Shown: piece by piece, positions 1-12,084 of the stretch
Layout of the letters: each line of letters begins with the position of its first letter
How positions within the stretch are numbered: the first letter of the stretch is position 1
Assembly: GCA_030374765.1 (NCBI GenBank)
Contig: JARGXX010000086.1
Location: 1 to 64,000, forward strand
Length of the DNA: 64,000 nt
DNA from: Agarophyton chilense
Lineage: Eukaryota; Rhodophyta; Florideophyceae; Gracilariales; Gracilariaceae
Direction: 5' to 3'
Translations under genes and position numbers: made by a program
The notes under the pieces: generated by a model
What the model was told of the DNA's origin: nothing
The model's database searches: none
The model's input: the letters and a program-made list of their open reading frames with translations, nothing else

Positions 1-1411
1 GAGAGCTAGAGTCCAGAAGAAAATGATGTGAGCATGCGGAAAATCTCTCTTCTGGAACTCAACGACCCACAGATGGGCTGCTACGGTACCAAAGTATTTC
101 TCCTCAATGGTGAAGGCCATCAAAGCCTTGAGAGTTAGGCGAAACACTCGCGCACAAATTCGGCGGGCTGTCCTATAGTAACAGTGGGGTTAATGCTAGA
201 GTTTCAGCGGCCCCTGTTGACCCAGTTGGCCCTCGCTGAGTCCATGGATAGCACTGTATTGTAGGCCTGAATCTCCTATCGGGAAGTGTGTCGCCCGAGG
301 TCCAGCGTAAGTCAAGACCTGGCAAAGTAGATGAGGGGGATCCGCAAGAGGAGGAAAGGACCGGGCGCCCTTGTTGCAGATGGTTCCGGAAAGAGGGTTG
401 GTGCTCGACCTACTGACAACACGCTCATCTCGAAAGGGCAACGCATTGCAGGAGCGACACGGAAAGTCCATGGAACTAAGGTCAAGATATGAAGAGGACT
501 CTTCTTCGTGCTCATCGAACAATGTGCGGGGCACTTGTTGAGTGGTTCTAACATAGCTCAGCCGGTGTTGTCGATCACGAGTGCGCTCCTGGCTTCTAGA
601 CTGACGAATTGAAACTCTGTTGGCTTCATTTCTTCCAACTGAGTAGGAGTTTCTTCCAAAGTACATGTCTCGCGAATTAGCTCTCTGTTGGCCTCATTCG
701 TTGCAGTATGAGTAGGGGTATCTTCCAAAGCCCGAGTCTCGCGCACTGCATCGCTTTTGGCCTCATTTCTTACAAAATGAGTAGGAGTGTTTCCCAAAGC
801 CCGGGCCCCGCGCATGTTGGCTCGACTAGGTGTGTCCTGTTCTGCTCTAGAACCACACGTAGCATCTCAGTTGGCACTAAGGTAAGTTCGGCGCTCGGGA
901 GTTGTTTGAGATGCCCTCACATCACGCATAGCAGAGCAAATAGCTGCTTGGCATGCTGATTGGACAGATGGGATCTGCTGTGCTCTTGCTGCCTAGGATA
1001 TAGTACGTAAAGCGTCAAGTCTTGTAATTCGTTGTTCCTCCGTTTCTTGCGATCTTCCTTGCCGCGAACGATCCCGGTCTATCGCTTGCGTTGTCTGGCG
1101 GTGGGTCTCGCTTTGCCGTGCACACCGGATTCCCGCGCGTTCTCGATGGTGACTCCTGCGCTCTTGACCCTGTTCTGCCGTCTCATTTGGTCGTCTCACA
1201 GGTGAAAGTTCACCCTATTGTCTTCTGCGAGCTTCGGTGGCGTCGCTGTAAGGTACGTTTGGAATAGAATCGCTAAGAAACCCTGTGAAAACACCCCTAA
1301 AAGTGCCCTACCTTGGAGCAACGGCGGCAGCATCGCCAAAAATAATATTAATACTGTGTTACTTATGAAACCGGGCCTGAGCGTATAATACGCAATTTCA
1401 AGCAATAACAA
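1..1411 (-). pseudogene. Helitron Rep-type protein, N-terminal part and HUH motif (copy 1, cut by window edge)
   Basis: Read on the minus strand, this begins with Arg/Glu-rich imperfect repeats of the NEANR..IRETCTLEETPTQ kind, like the RRxxETPEQRQ repeats at Helitron N-termini. A Cys-bearing segment MDFPCRSCNALPFRDERVVS and a conserved FRYEIRAYNT-type segment follow. The Rep core reads VVEFQKRDFPHAHIIF, with the HUH catalytic pair in PHAHIIF at 19-39. Helitron Rep nicks and joins DNA during rolling-circle transposition. This copy keeps a Trp codon just before VVEFQKR that is a TAG in all later copies. The reading frame changes near 640, between the repeats and the Cys segment. The rest of the gene lies before the window, so this is a partial copy and probably not functional. 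Confidence 0.85.
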
Positions 1412-2920
1412 TAAGAATATACTATTGGTTCACAACAGCAAGGGTTGGTCAAGTACTGTGAGTTCCTTTCCACGCAATGCAGTGATCCATCACGATGGCA
1501 GTCTTTGCAAGAATACTTCGTTCAGCAGTAAGATCGTCTGCGAGGGAGTGAGACTGCAATAGAAATATTTAAAAATATTATGCCACCATATAATAAAAAT
1601 CTTTATTAATAATATTTTAAAGCATTCAAAACCTAATCATAAATAACTTCCTGTTTTTTCCAATGCCGTATGTTCTTCAGAATTTCTTTCCACGGTCCAA
1701 TCTTCTTAATATGGACCTTCTCTAAATAATAAGGACTTGCGATTGTTTTCCGTGAAGAAATGTGTTCCAGAAGAGGATCCGCAGCACGCTCGCAGGAAGC
1801 TGATCAGGCTCGCTGGAAGTGCGTGGAGCATGTTATTACACGTGTAAGTGTATAAGGATAGGAAAGCTCTGCAGAGTAGGGGAAACGAAATGCTTAAGGA
1901 AAGAAGACGACGGAGCAGGTAGCAAAGGAAAAGGGACGGATGAAGGTGTCGAAGATAGTGGTTGTCCAGGGAACTGGTACTGTAACGAAGCAGCCTAAAC
2001 AGTGCTCACCTTTTAATTTTTTTTCCAACGTTCACATAAGCACAAGGTGCCGTTGCACTATATCCATGGAAAGGGTGCGCGCATTTGCACAAACACGCCG
2101 AGAGCAACGGCGCCCGTTGGCTGCAGCCCCGCAGACGTTTGCCGCCTCCCCAATGACGGGCCGTGGCAGTCTCGTTCCGCCGCCAGTGCGAGTGCCACGG
2201 CACGCCATTGATCCGCCGACGCACACGTGTCGTCGCCCACCAATACCGCGCCGCGGCACTCTGGTGTCGCCCCAAAGTGGCCCACTATGCTCTCCTGCAG
2301 TGACACACGGACAAACAGACACAGACACAGACACAGACCTACAGACACAGGCATGTGCTTTACTAGTTGGATTCAACCACGCAGATCAAATGGTGAAAGA
2401 AAAGAACGATACGAGTTGTAAAACAAGCTATGAAAAATGCGATCATAGTCTCCCTGAGACCGCAGCTCTGAAAAGAGATGTGAAACATGTCCACGTGTAT
2501 ATGCGAAAGGGGTACCATACACGATTGAGGGCCACAGCGGTACCGTACCCGTGTCAGGCTAGCACATGGGCCTCAACATCTGCCTGTTTATCCAAGAAAA
2601 CATGGATTTAGTTTTCACTTTTCCCACTTCCTCCTTGTCCCGCAATTTCAGCACCACCAAAACCCTGTTTCCTCCGCAACGCAACTCAACCGGTAGCATT
2701 CCACGCACGGATTCTCCCACAACCGACATCTTGGTCACCACTATGTTCACACATGCGTTATCAACGTATCTCTCATATGCGCAGAAAATCCAAGGGCGGC
2801 TGTTGGTCGCGCTGCACCTATCTTCGGGCTCTCCAGCGCGCGGGCCCGAGATTGAAACGTACCGTGTCCACAACGACCAACAATTTCAACGCTGCTTAAT
2901 ACATATCAACAAAGCACCTG
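1412..2920. other. Unit spacer between Helitron N-terminus and LTR insertion (repeated in units 2-4)
   Basis: The first 230 bases are AT-rich around 1560-1640. A GC-rich block at 2050-2300 is open in several frames on both strands at once, which is a composition effect, and a short CAGACA-type microsatellite lies at 2310-2345. Bases 2360-2560 are related to a dispersed repeat also found near 44750 and 51490. The equivalent stretches are 7885-9393, 14358-15866 and 18819-20327. I see no protein family in the long + strand ORF of 223 codons that crosses the block, although it stays open in all copies. Confidence 0.7.
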
Positions 2921-5335
2921 TGTTAGGAATTCAGATGATTTTTAGTCAATTATGTTATGCATTTATGTTATGATTTAGTTATACTATGCTTTAAGTCTGT
3001 TATTTGAGTTTTAGTGCTTTGGCGGTCCAGTCCCATAATCCATGTTGACCCTATTCGTCATTTCAAGGACCATTGTCATCTCACACGTCACAATGACTTT
3101 ATAGATGACATTCTTGTCACAATCAACAAAGCTGTCACTGTCAGCATCATCGAGCAAGTGACAGCGAGGCATTGGACACGCATGCACGATTGAACCTCGT
3201 GGAAGCAACCATGTTTCACACGACACCCAATTAGAATGGTACATTAGAAAACACTCTTTATGACCTCTTCTTCGAAGGTTCAGTAGTCTATATAAACCCT
3301 GGTGGACCGGCCGACTCTCACCTCGGCCGTCACGAGGATTCACCTTTTCAACTACTGACCAGTGTTCTAACATTGGTAGCCATCGCAAGTAAGTATTGCA
3401 CTCACTTCAAACTGGTGACCATCCAGCCCTGGTGGATTTTGCTATACAAAATTCCCCAGGCTTGGATGAACCACAGGAATCCAGCTCTTTACTGACTGTC
3501 GATTTCTGCCGCGTTTCTGCGTGTTTCCAGTGAGCTCAATAAACCGATCTCAGGTACCGCCGTCTTCGCCGTCGTTCTATACCAACACGGATATCTCCTC
3601 CGAACCACCGTCATCGCCGCCGCCACCACCGCCACCACAGATCGACCCTGCTGATTGTAACCATTTCAGATCCCTGGAACCGCGTACTCCACCGCCGTAC
3701 GAACAGTCTTCGCAGTCGTCTCCTCTTCGTGAACTGTTGTCAACCTTCGAACCGAGACCAAGTGCAACTAAGGATAACAAGGCCCAAAGCCGTCGCTTAC
3801 TCCCAATCGACGACGGTGCCAACTTCCACATCTTTCGTGTAGCATCCGACCGTATCAGGCAGCAACGTAAGCGCACTCTCCGTCGTCGCCTCAAAACCCC
3901 TCGTTGCGACACGTGTGATTTATGTTTCAATAGCCGCGTTCAACTTGGTGAACATCTCTCTGGCAGCCGACACAGGAACAAAGTACTGAATCAGAAGTCC
4001 GCTCCAGGTTATTACAATTGTGGTATTCGATCTTTCAACAACTGGAAGCACTACGAAGATCATAAAGGTGGAAGAAAGCATCAAGCCGCAGTTAGGAGAG
4101 AAAACCGCTGTGAACAAGCTTATTTCAAGTAAATACCAACGAAGTTGTTGCCCAAGTACTACCCATACTATTTCTTGCAAACTGCTCAGACATACTGAAG
4201 CAGTATAAAAAGAGTCAAAAACACTGAAACCTTTGAGGCCCAGTCACCACACTCTCACCACATCCACACCACACCCTCGCCGAACTTCACCGTACCCTCG
4301 TTTCCATTCCGTTCTACCGTCATCAAACCCCTACCGATATGACCGATAATCACGTTCCAAATCCGACTCAAGCTCTTCAGATTGATGCTGCGTCTTCTTT
4401 CTACAGCCGAATTTGGCTTGGCGGAAGGCGCATGCTTCTTTGGTTTGAAGATATATCTGATGAAATTCTAGTGAAGTTCCGTTTAGCTTGGGCTTCTTGT
4501 CATATTTGCTAAGCGTTTGTTCAACTTCGTGGCCCGTTCCTAACCGAAGAAAAGGCCGATATACTCCAAAAATTGTTCAAGGTTTACGACAATGGGATTC
4601 TGGAGTCCATAGACGAGCAGTTCATTCTCTTCCTATTCACATTTATAGTCTCGCAATATGGACATTTAAGTGCCGATCCTGAAGATACGTTTCTCAATGC
4701 CGTTGAATCATCTATACTACAAATCGAGGATAATCCTGATGTAGACTTTTCAATGGAATTCGAACCAAGGTCTGATATGTTGATTTTCCCGAAATCCTCC
4801 TGGTATACCAGAACTGAACGCCGTCCCCAATGGAACACTGAACCACTGACGAGTCGGGACGACTCTCTTTCATGGGGGAAGTGATGTTAGGAATTCAGAT
4901 GATTTTTAGTCAATTATGTTATGCATTTATGTTATGATTTAGTATTACTATGCTTTAAGTATGTTATTTGAGTTTCAGTGCTTTGGCGGTCCAGTCCCAT
5001 AATCCATTTTGACCCTCTAATCGCCATTTCAAGGACCATTGTCATCTCACACGTCACAATGACTTTATAGATGACATTCTTGTCACAATCAACAAAGCTG
5101 TCACTGTCAGCATCATCGAGCAAGTGACAACGAGGCATTGGACACGCATGCACGATTGAACCTCGTGGAAGCAACCATGTTTCACACGACACCCAATTAG
5201 AATGGTATATTAGAAAACCTTTATGACCTCTTCTTCGAAGGTTCAGTGGTTTATATAAACCCTGGTCGACTGGTTGACTCTCACCTCGGCCGTCACGAGG
5301 ATTCACCTTTTCAACTACTGACCAGTGTTCTAACA
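2921..5335 (+). mobile_element. Non-autonomous LTR retroelement, unit 1 copy
   Basis: Two direct repeats with TGTTAG...CTAACA ends form the LTRs (2921-3372 and 4885-5335). The element is flanked on both sides by ACCTG, a 5-bp target-site duplication. Each LTR has a TATA box (TATATAAA at 3289 in the 5' LTR). A purine-rich tract, GGGGGAAGTGA, abuts the 3' LTR. The 1.5-kb interior encodes no reverse transcriptase or integrase. It holds a Pro-rich ORF of about 200 codons with a C2H2/U1-type zinc finger (CDTCDLCF...HLSGSRH), then a second ORF region preceded by its own TATAAAA at 4204. It would depend on another element for movement. It is a fossil: the second ORF region appears broken about once. 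The two LTRs differ at roughly 18-20 positions, so insertion predates the array. Confidence 0.9.
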
Positions 5336-5364
5336 ACCTGTGCTCATTTGCCGGTATATGAAAA

Positions 5365-5456
5365 CGCCAAACAACAAACGAGCCTCAACTCCGATTACTT
5401 GCTTTCCCGACGCCAAACAACAAACGAGCCTCAACTCCGATTACTTGCTTTCCCGA
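5365..5456. repeat. 46-bp direct tandem duplication beside the LTR element
   Basis: Two exact adjacent copies begin CGCCAAACAACAAACGAGCC. The duplication is present at the same place in units 2 (11838) and 4 (22772), but unit 3 has only one copy (about 16365). It lies about 30 bp outside the element's right target duplication. Confidence 0.93.
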
Positions 5457-5611
5457 CGCCAAAACGTTCCCCCTTCTGCTCATGTACTTGACTCCTATCA
5501 GTCCTTTTGAAACGTATATCGTCCGCCGGTTGCGCGGCGAAAACTGTTTCCCGTTGAAAGTGTAAACAATGGAAGCATACATGAAACCTTTTAGTTCAGT
5601 AATAAAAAGCC

Positions 5612-7884
5612 CTAGGCGCATTGGAAGTGAAGCGCCATGTCCTGCACGTTAAGAACGCAATCCATTGTGAAACGGCTGACGTCATGCGCACTTGCGGCGA
5701 AATTCATTCCATCTAGGAGTCCACGGAGATACGGCCACGGCGCGTGCAGCAGAGCCTCCTTCAAAAACACTTGGTTAGCCACGAACCACTCGAAAAGCTT
5801 TGTAGTTGGTGTTCCTCGAGCTGCAGCACCCCTTCCATCACATTCTCGGAAGAACACCGTATGATGATGCTTTAAGTGAACGTCTAGTCGCAAGAGAGAT
5901 GGGTGGCGGTCCACAATGTCGAAGGAATACAACTGCCACACCGCCTCGGAAGCTGACACGTATCTAGGATCCTAATAGTTGCTGATCTCTTTGTATCGAC
6001 CATTTGCTGCTGCAATTTCCATAGTGACTAGATAATATCCTTTGCAAACGTATTTGAAAAGGTACTTGATTTCTTCGCCTCGAGAGACGCACAACTCGGC
6101 ATTCATTTGACATGCCATCTTGCGAAGTAGATTCGGGCTGTACAGGACGACCTAAGAATTATACAGCGAGACAACACATCATTGACGGTAAGTACAGACT
6201 TTGTCCTGCAATGACTCACCGCCACCTTCGGGAGAACAACGACGATAGGAGATGTAATGCCCGCTCTCAGTGCGACAAGTCTCGGCGTTGAACACCTTCG
6301 GGAAGTATATCTTGCAGACTCCTTCATCCTTTCAGGGCGCAGATTGGTTATCAGAGCCACAGGGCGTATGAACCATGTTCTTCAAAACTAACTCGCGAAG
6401 AGTTGGGTCGGTTGGGGGCGGGATTTCTATGGAAATGACTTTGTCAACGTTCTCCGCAAAAAGAAGTCTGTGTTGAGAGCTAGAGTTCTAGAAGAAAATG
6501 ATGTGAGCATGCGGAAAATCTCTCTTCTGGAACTCAACGACCTACAGATGGGCTGCTACGGTACCAAAGTATTTCTCCTCAATGGTGAAGGCCATCAAAG
6601 CCTTGAGAGTTAGGCGAAACACTCGCGCACATAAATCGGGCCTGTCCTATAGTAACAGTGGGGTTAATGCTAGAGTTTCAGCGGCCCCTGTTGACCCAGT
6701 TGGCCCTCGCTGAGTCCATGGATAGCACTGTATTGTAGGCCCGGATCTCATATCGGAAGTGTGTCGCCCGAGGTCCAGCGTAAGTCAAGACCTGGCAAAG
6801 TAGATGAGGGGGATCCGCAAGAGGAGGAAAGGACCGGGCGCCCTTGTTGCAGATGGTTCCGGAAAGAGGGTTGGTGCTCGACCTACTGACAACACGCTCA
6901 TCTCGAAAGGGCAACGCATTGCAGGAGCGACACGGAAAGTCCATGGAACTAAGGTCAAGATATGAAGAGGACTCTTCTTCGTGCTCATCGAACAATGTGC
7001 GGGGCACTTGTTGAGTGGTTCTAACATAGCTCAGCCGGTGTTGTCGATCACGAGTGCGCTCCTGGCTTCTAGACTGACGAATTGAAACTCTGTTGGCTTC
7101 ATTTCTTCCAACTGAGTAGGAGTTTCTTCCAAAGTACATGTCTCGCGAATTAGCTCTCTGTTGGTCTCATTCGTTGCAGTATGAGTAGGGGTATCTTCCA
7201 AAGCCCGAGTCTCGCGCACTGCATCGCTTTTGGCCTCATTTCTTACAAAATGAGTAGGAGTGTTTCCCAAAGCCCGGGCCCCGCGCATGTTGGCTCGACT
7301 AGGTGTGTCCTGTTCTGCTCTAGAACGACACGTAGCATCTCAGTTGGCACTAAGGTAAGTTCGGCGCTCGGGAGTTGTTTGAGATGCCCTCACATCACGC
7401 ATAGCAGAGCAAATAGCTGCTTGGCATGCTGATTGGACAGATGGGATCTGCTGTGCTCTTGCTGCCTAGGATATAGTACGTAAAGCGTCAAGTCTTGTAA
7501 TTCGTTGTTCCTCCGTTTCTTGCGATCTTCCTTGCCGCGAACGATCCCGGTCTATCGCTTGCGTTGTCTGGCGGTGGGTCTCGCTTTGCCGTGCACACCG
7601 GATTCCCGCGCGTTCTCGATGGTGACTCCTGCGCTCTTGACCCTGTTCTGCCGTCTCATTTGGTCGTCTCACAGGTGAAAGTTCACCCTATTGTCTTCTG
7701 CGAGCTTCGGTGGCGTCGCTGTAAGGTACGTTTGGAATAGAATCGCTAAGAAACCCTGTGAAAACACCCCTAAAAGTGCCCTACCTTGGAGCAACGGCGG
7801 CAGCATCGCCAAAAATAATATTAATACTGTGTTACTTATGAAACCGGGCCTGAGCGTATAATACGCAATTTCAAGCAATATCAA
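5612..7884 (-). pseudogene. Helitron Rep-type protein without helicase (copy 2)
   Basis: This is the most complete view of the gene. From the N-terminus it has Arg/Glu-rich repeats (about 7670-7030), the Cys segment and FRYEIRAYNT region (about 7000-6680), then VVEFQKRDFPHAHIIF with the HUH motif at 6494-6514. MVHTPCG and CKIYFPKVFN (about 6370-6270), LYSPNLLRKM and YLFKYVCKG (about 6140-6050), and SASEAVWQLYSFDI followed by LFEWFVANQ (5959-5770) come next. All of these correspond in order to Helitron Rep regions. Where the Pif1-type helicase should follow, a different segment begins (LLHAPWPYLRGLLDGMNF) and the frame ends. Several in-frame stops and at least one frame change show decay. Without a helicase the element is non-autonomous. 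Confidence 0.85.
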
Positions 7885-9393
7885 TAAGAATATACTATTG
7901 GTTCACAACAGCAAGGGTTGGTCAAGTACTGTGAGTTCCTTTCCACGCAATGCAGTGATCCATCACGATGGCAGTCTTTGCAAGAATACTTCGTTCAGCA
8001 GTAAGATCGTCTGCGAGGGAGTGAGACTGCAATAGAAATATTTAAAAATATTATGCCACCATATAATAAAAATCTTTATTAATAATATTTTAAAGCATTC
8101 AAAACCTAATCATAAATAACTTCCTGTTTTTTCCAATGCCGTATGTTCTTCAGAATTTCTTTCCACGGTCCAATCTTCTTAATATGGACCTTCTCTAAAT
8201 AATAAGGACTTGCGATTGTTTTCCGTGAAGAAATGTGTTCCAGAAGAGGATCCGCAGCACGCTCGCAGGAAGCTGATCAGGCTCGCTGGAAGTGCGTGGA
8301 GCATGTTATTACACGTGTAAGTGTATAAGGATAGGAAAGCTCTGCAGAGTAGGGGAAACGAAATGCTTAAGGAAAGAAGACGACGGAGCAGGTAGCAAAG
8401 GAAAAGGGACGGATGAAGGTGTCGAAGATAGTGGTTGTCCAGGGAACTGGTACTGTAACGAAGCAGCCTAAACAGTGCTCACCTTTTAATTTTTTTTCCA
8501 ACGTTCACATAAGCACAAGGTGCCGTTGCACTATATCCATGGAAAGGGTGCGCGCATTTGCACAAACACGCCGAGAGCAACGGCGCCCGTTGGCTGCAGC
8601 CCCGCAGACGTTTGCCGCCTCCCCAATGACGGGCCGTGGCAGTCTCGTTCCGCCGCCAGTGCGAGTGCCACGGCACGCCATTGATCCGCCGACGCACACG
8701 TGTCGTCGCCCACCAATACCGCGCCGCGGCACTCTGGTGTCGCCCCAAAGTGGCCCACTATGCTCTCCTGCAGTGACACACGGACAAACAGACACAGACA
8801 CAGACACAGACCTACAGACACAGGCATGTGCTTTACTAGTTGGATTCAACCACGCAGATCAAATGGTGAAAGAAAAGAACGATACGAGTTGTAAAACAAG
8901 CTATGAAAAATGCGATCATAGTCTCCCTGAGACCGCAGCTCTGAAAAGAGATGTGAAACATGTCCACGTGTATATGCGAAAGGGGTACCGTACACGATTG
9001 AGGGCCACAGCGGTACCGTACCCGTGTCAGGCTAGCACATGGGCCTCAACATCTGCCTGTTTATCCAAGAAAACATGGATTTAGTTTTCACTTTTCCCAC
9101 TTCCTCCTTGTCCCGCAATTTCAGCACCACCAAAACCCTGTTTCCTCCGCAACGCAACTCAACCGGTAGCATTCCACGCACGGATTCTCCCACAACCGAC
9201 ATCTTGGTCACCACTATGTTCACACATGCGTTATCAACGTATCTCTCATATGCGCAGAAAATCCAAGGGCGGCTGTTGGTCGCGCTGCACCTATCTTCGG
9301 GCTCTCCAGCGCGCGGGCCCGAGATTGAAACGTACCGTGTCCACAACGACCAACAATTTCAACGCTGCTTAATACATATCAACAAAGCACCTG

Positions 9394-11808
9394 TGTTAGG
9401 AATTCAGATGATTTTTAGTCAATTATGTTATGCATTTATGTTATGATTTAGTTATACTATGCTTTAAGTCTGTTATTTGAGTTTTAGTGCTTTGGCGGTC
9501 CAGTCCCATAATCCATGTTGACCCTATTCGTCATTTCAAGGACCATTGTCATCTCACACGTCACAATGACTTTATAGATGACATTCTTGTCACAATCAAC
9601 AAAGCTGTCACTGTCAGCATCATCGAGCAAGTGACAGCGAGGCATTGGACACGCATGCACGATTGAACCTCGTGGAAGCAACCATGTTTCACACGACACC
9701 CAATTAGAATGGTACATTAGAAAACACTCTTTATGACCTCTTCTTCGAAGGTTCAGTAGTCTATATAAACCCTGGTGGACCGGCCGACTCTCACCTCGGC
9801 CGTCACGAGGATTCACCTTTTCAACTACTGACCAGTGTTCTAACATTGGTAGCCATCGCAAGTAAGTATTGCACTCACTTCAAACTGGTGACCATCCAGC
9901 CCTGGTGGATTTTGCTATACAAAATTCCCCAGGCTTGGATGAACCACAGGAATCCAGCTCTTTACTGACTGTCGATTTCTGCCGCGTTTCTGCGTGTTTC
10001 CAGTGAGCTCAATAAACCGATCTCAGGTACCGCCGTCTTCGCCGTCGTTCTATACCAACACGGATATCTCCTCCGAACCACCGTCATCGCCGCCGCCACC
10101 ACCGCCACCACAGATCGACCCTGCTGATTGTAACCATTTCAGATCCCTGGAACCGCGTACTCCACCGCCGTACGAACAGTCTTCGCAGTCGTCTCCTCTT
10201 CGTGAACTGTTGTCAACCTTCGAACCGAGACCAAGTGCAACTAAGGATAACAAGGCCCAAAGCCGTCGCTTACTCCCAATCGACGACGGTGCCAACTTCC
10301 ACATCTTTCGTGTAGCATCCGACCGTATCAGGCAGCAACGTAAGCGCACTCTCCGTCGTCGCCTCAAAACCCCTCGTTGCGACACGTGTGATTTATGTTT
10401 CAATAGCCGCGTTCAACTTGGTGAACATCTCTCTGGCAGCCGACACAGGAACAAAGTACTGAATCAGAAGTCCGCTCCAGGTTATTACAATTGTGGTATT
10501 CGATCTTTCAACAACTGGAAGCACTACGAAGATCATAAAGGTGGAAGAAAGCATCAAGCCGCAGTTAGGAGAGAAAACCGCTGTGAACAAGCTTATTTCA
10601 AGTAAATACCAACGAAGTTGTTGCCCAAGTACTACCCATACTATTTCTTGCAAACTGCTCAGACATACTGAAGCAGTATAAAAAGAGTCAAAAACACTGA
10701 AACCTTTGAGGCCCAGTCACCACACTCTCACCACATCCACACCACACCCTCGCCGAACTTCACCGTACCCTCGTTTCCATTCCGTTCTACCGTCATCAAA
10801 CCCCTACCGATATGACCGATAATCACGTTCCAAATCCGACTCAAGCTCTTCAGATTGATGCTGCGTCTTCTTTCTACAGCCGAATTTGGCTTGGCGGAAG
10901 GCGCATGCTTCTTTGGTTTGAAGATATATCTGATGAAATTCTAGTGAAGTTCCGTTTAGCTTGGGCTTCTTGTCATATTTGCTAAGCGTTTGTTCAACTT
11001 CGTGGCCCGTTCCTAACCGAAGAAAAGGCCGATATACTCCAAAAATTGTTCAAGGTTTACGACAATGGGATTCTGGAGTCCATAGACGAGCAGTTCATTC
11101 TCTTCCTATTCACATTTATAGTCTCGCAATATGGACATTTAAGTGCCGATCCTGAAGATACGTTTCTCAATGCCGTTGAATCATCTATACTACAAATCGA
11201 GGATAATCCTGATGTAGACTTTTCAATGGAATTCGAACCAAGGTCTGATATGTTGATTTTCCCGAAATCCTCCTGGTATACCAGAACTGAACGCCGTCCC
11301 CAATGGAACACTGAACCACTGACGAGTCGGGACGACTCTCTTTCATGGGGGAAGTGATGTTAGGAATTCAGATGATTTTTAGTCAATTATGTTATGCATT
11401 TATGTTATGATTTAGTATTACTATGCTTTAAGTATGTTATTTGAGTTTCAGTGCTTTGGCGGTCCAGTCCCATAATCCATTTTGACCCTCTAATCGCCAT
11501 TTCAAGGACCATTGTCATCTCACACGTCACAATGACTTTATAGATGACATTCTTGTCACAATCAACAAAGCTGTCACTGTCAGCATCATCGAGCAAGTGA
11601 CAACGAGGCATTGGACACGCATGCACGATTGAACCTCGTGGAAGCAACCATGTTTCACACGACACCCAATTAGAATGGTATATTAGAAAACCTTTATGAC
11701 CTCTTCTTCGAAGGTTCAGTGGTTTATATAAACCCTGGTCGACTGGTTGACTCTCACCTCGGCCGTCACGAGGATTCACCTTTTCAACTACTGACCAGTG
11801 TTCTAACA
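9394..11808 (+). mobile_element. Non-autonomous LTR retroelement, unit 2 copy
   Basis: It sits at the same site, with the same ACCTG flanks and the same LTR-to-LTR differences as the unit 1 copy. It was therefore inherited by amplification of the unit, not by a second insertion. Confidence 0.9.
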
Positions 11809-12084
11809 ACCTGTGCTCATTTGCCGGTATATGAAAACGCCAAACAACAAACGAGCCTCAACTCCGATTACTTGCTTTCCCGACGCCAAACAACAAACGA
11901 GCCTCAACTCCGATTACTTGCTTTCCCGACGCCAAAACGTTCCCCCTTCTGCTCATGTACTTGACTCCTATCAGTCCTTTTGAAACGTATATCGTCCGCC
12001 GGTTGCGCGGCGAAAACTGTTTCCCGTTGAAAGTGTAAACAATGGAAGCATACATGAAACCTTTTAGTTCAGTAATAAAAAGCC

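Noticed and set aside
993-1199. Arg/Gln-rich minus-strand frame as an independent small gene
   Set aside because: Its repeat pattern is that of Helitron N-termini and it lies in the right place upstream of the Rep region, so it is treated as part of that gene.
1940-2611. A 223-codon + strand ORF that stays open in all full units
   Set aside because: The same GC-rich block is open in at least four frames on both strands, the protein is low-complexity (TDTDTDTD from a microsatellite), and no family pattern is visible. Its conservation follows from recent copying of the unit.
3373-3400. tRNA primer-binding site directly after the 5' LTR
   Set aside because: TTGGTAGCCATCGC is only partly like the usual TGGTATCAGAGC initiator site, and I cannot match it to a tRNA without a tRNA set.
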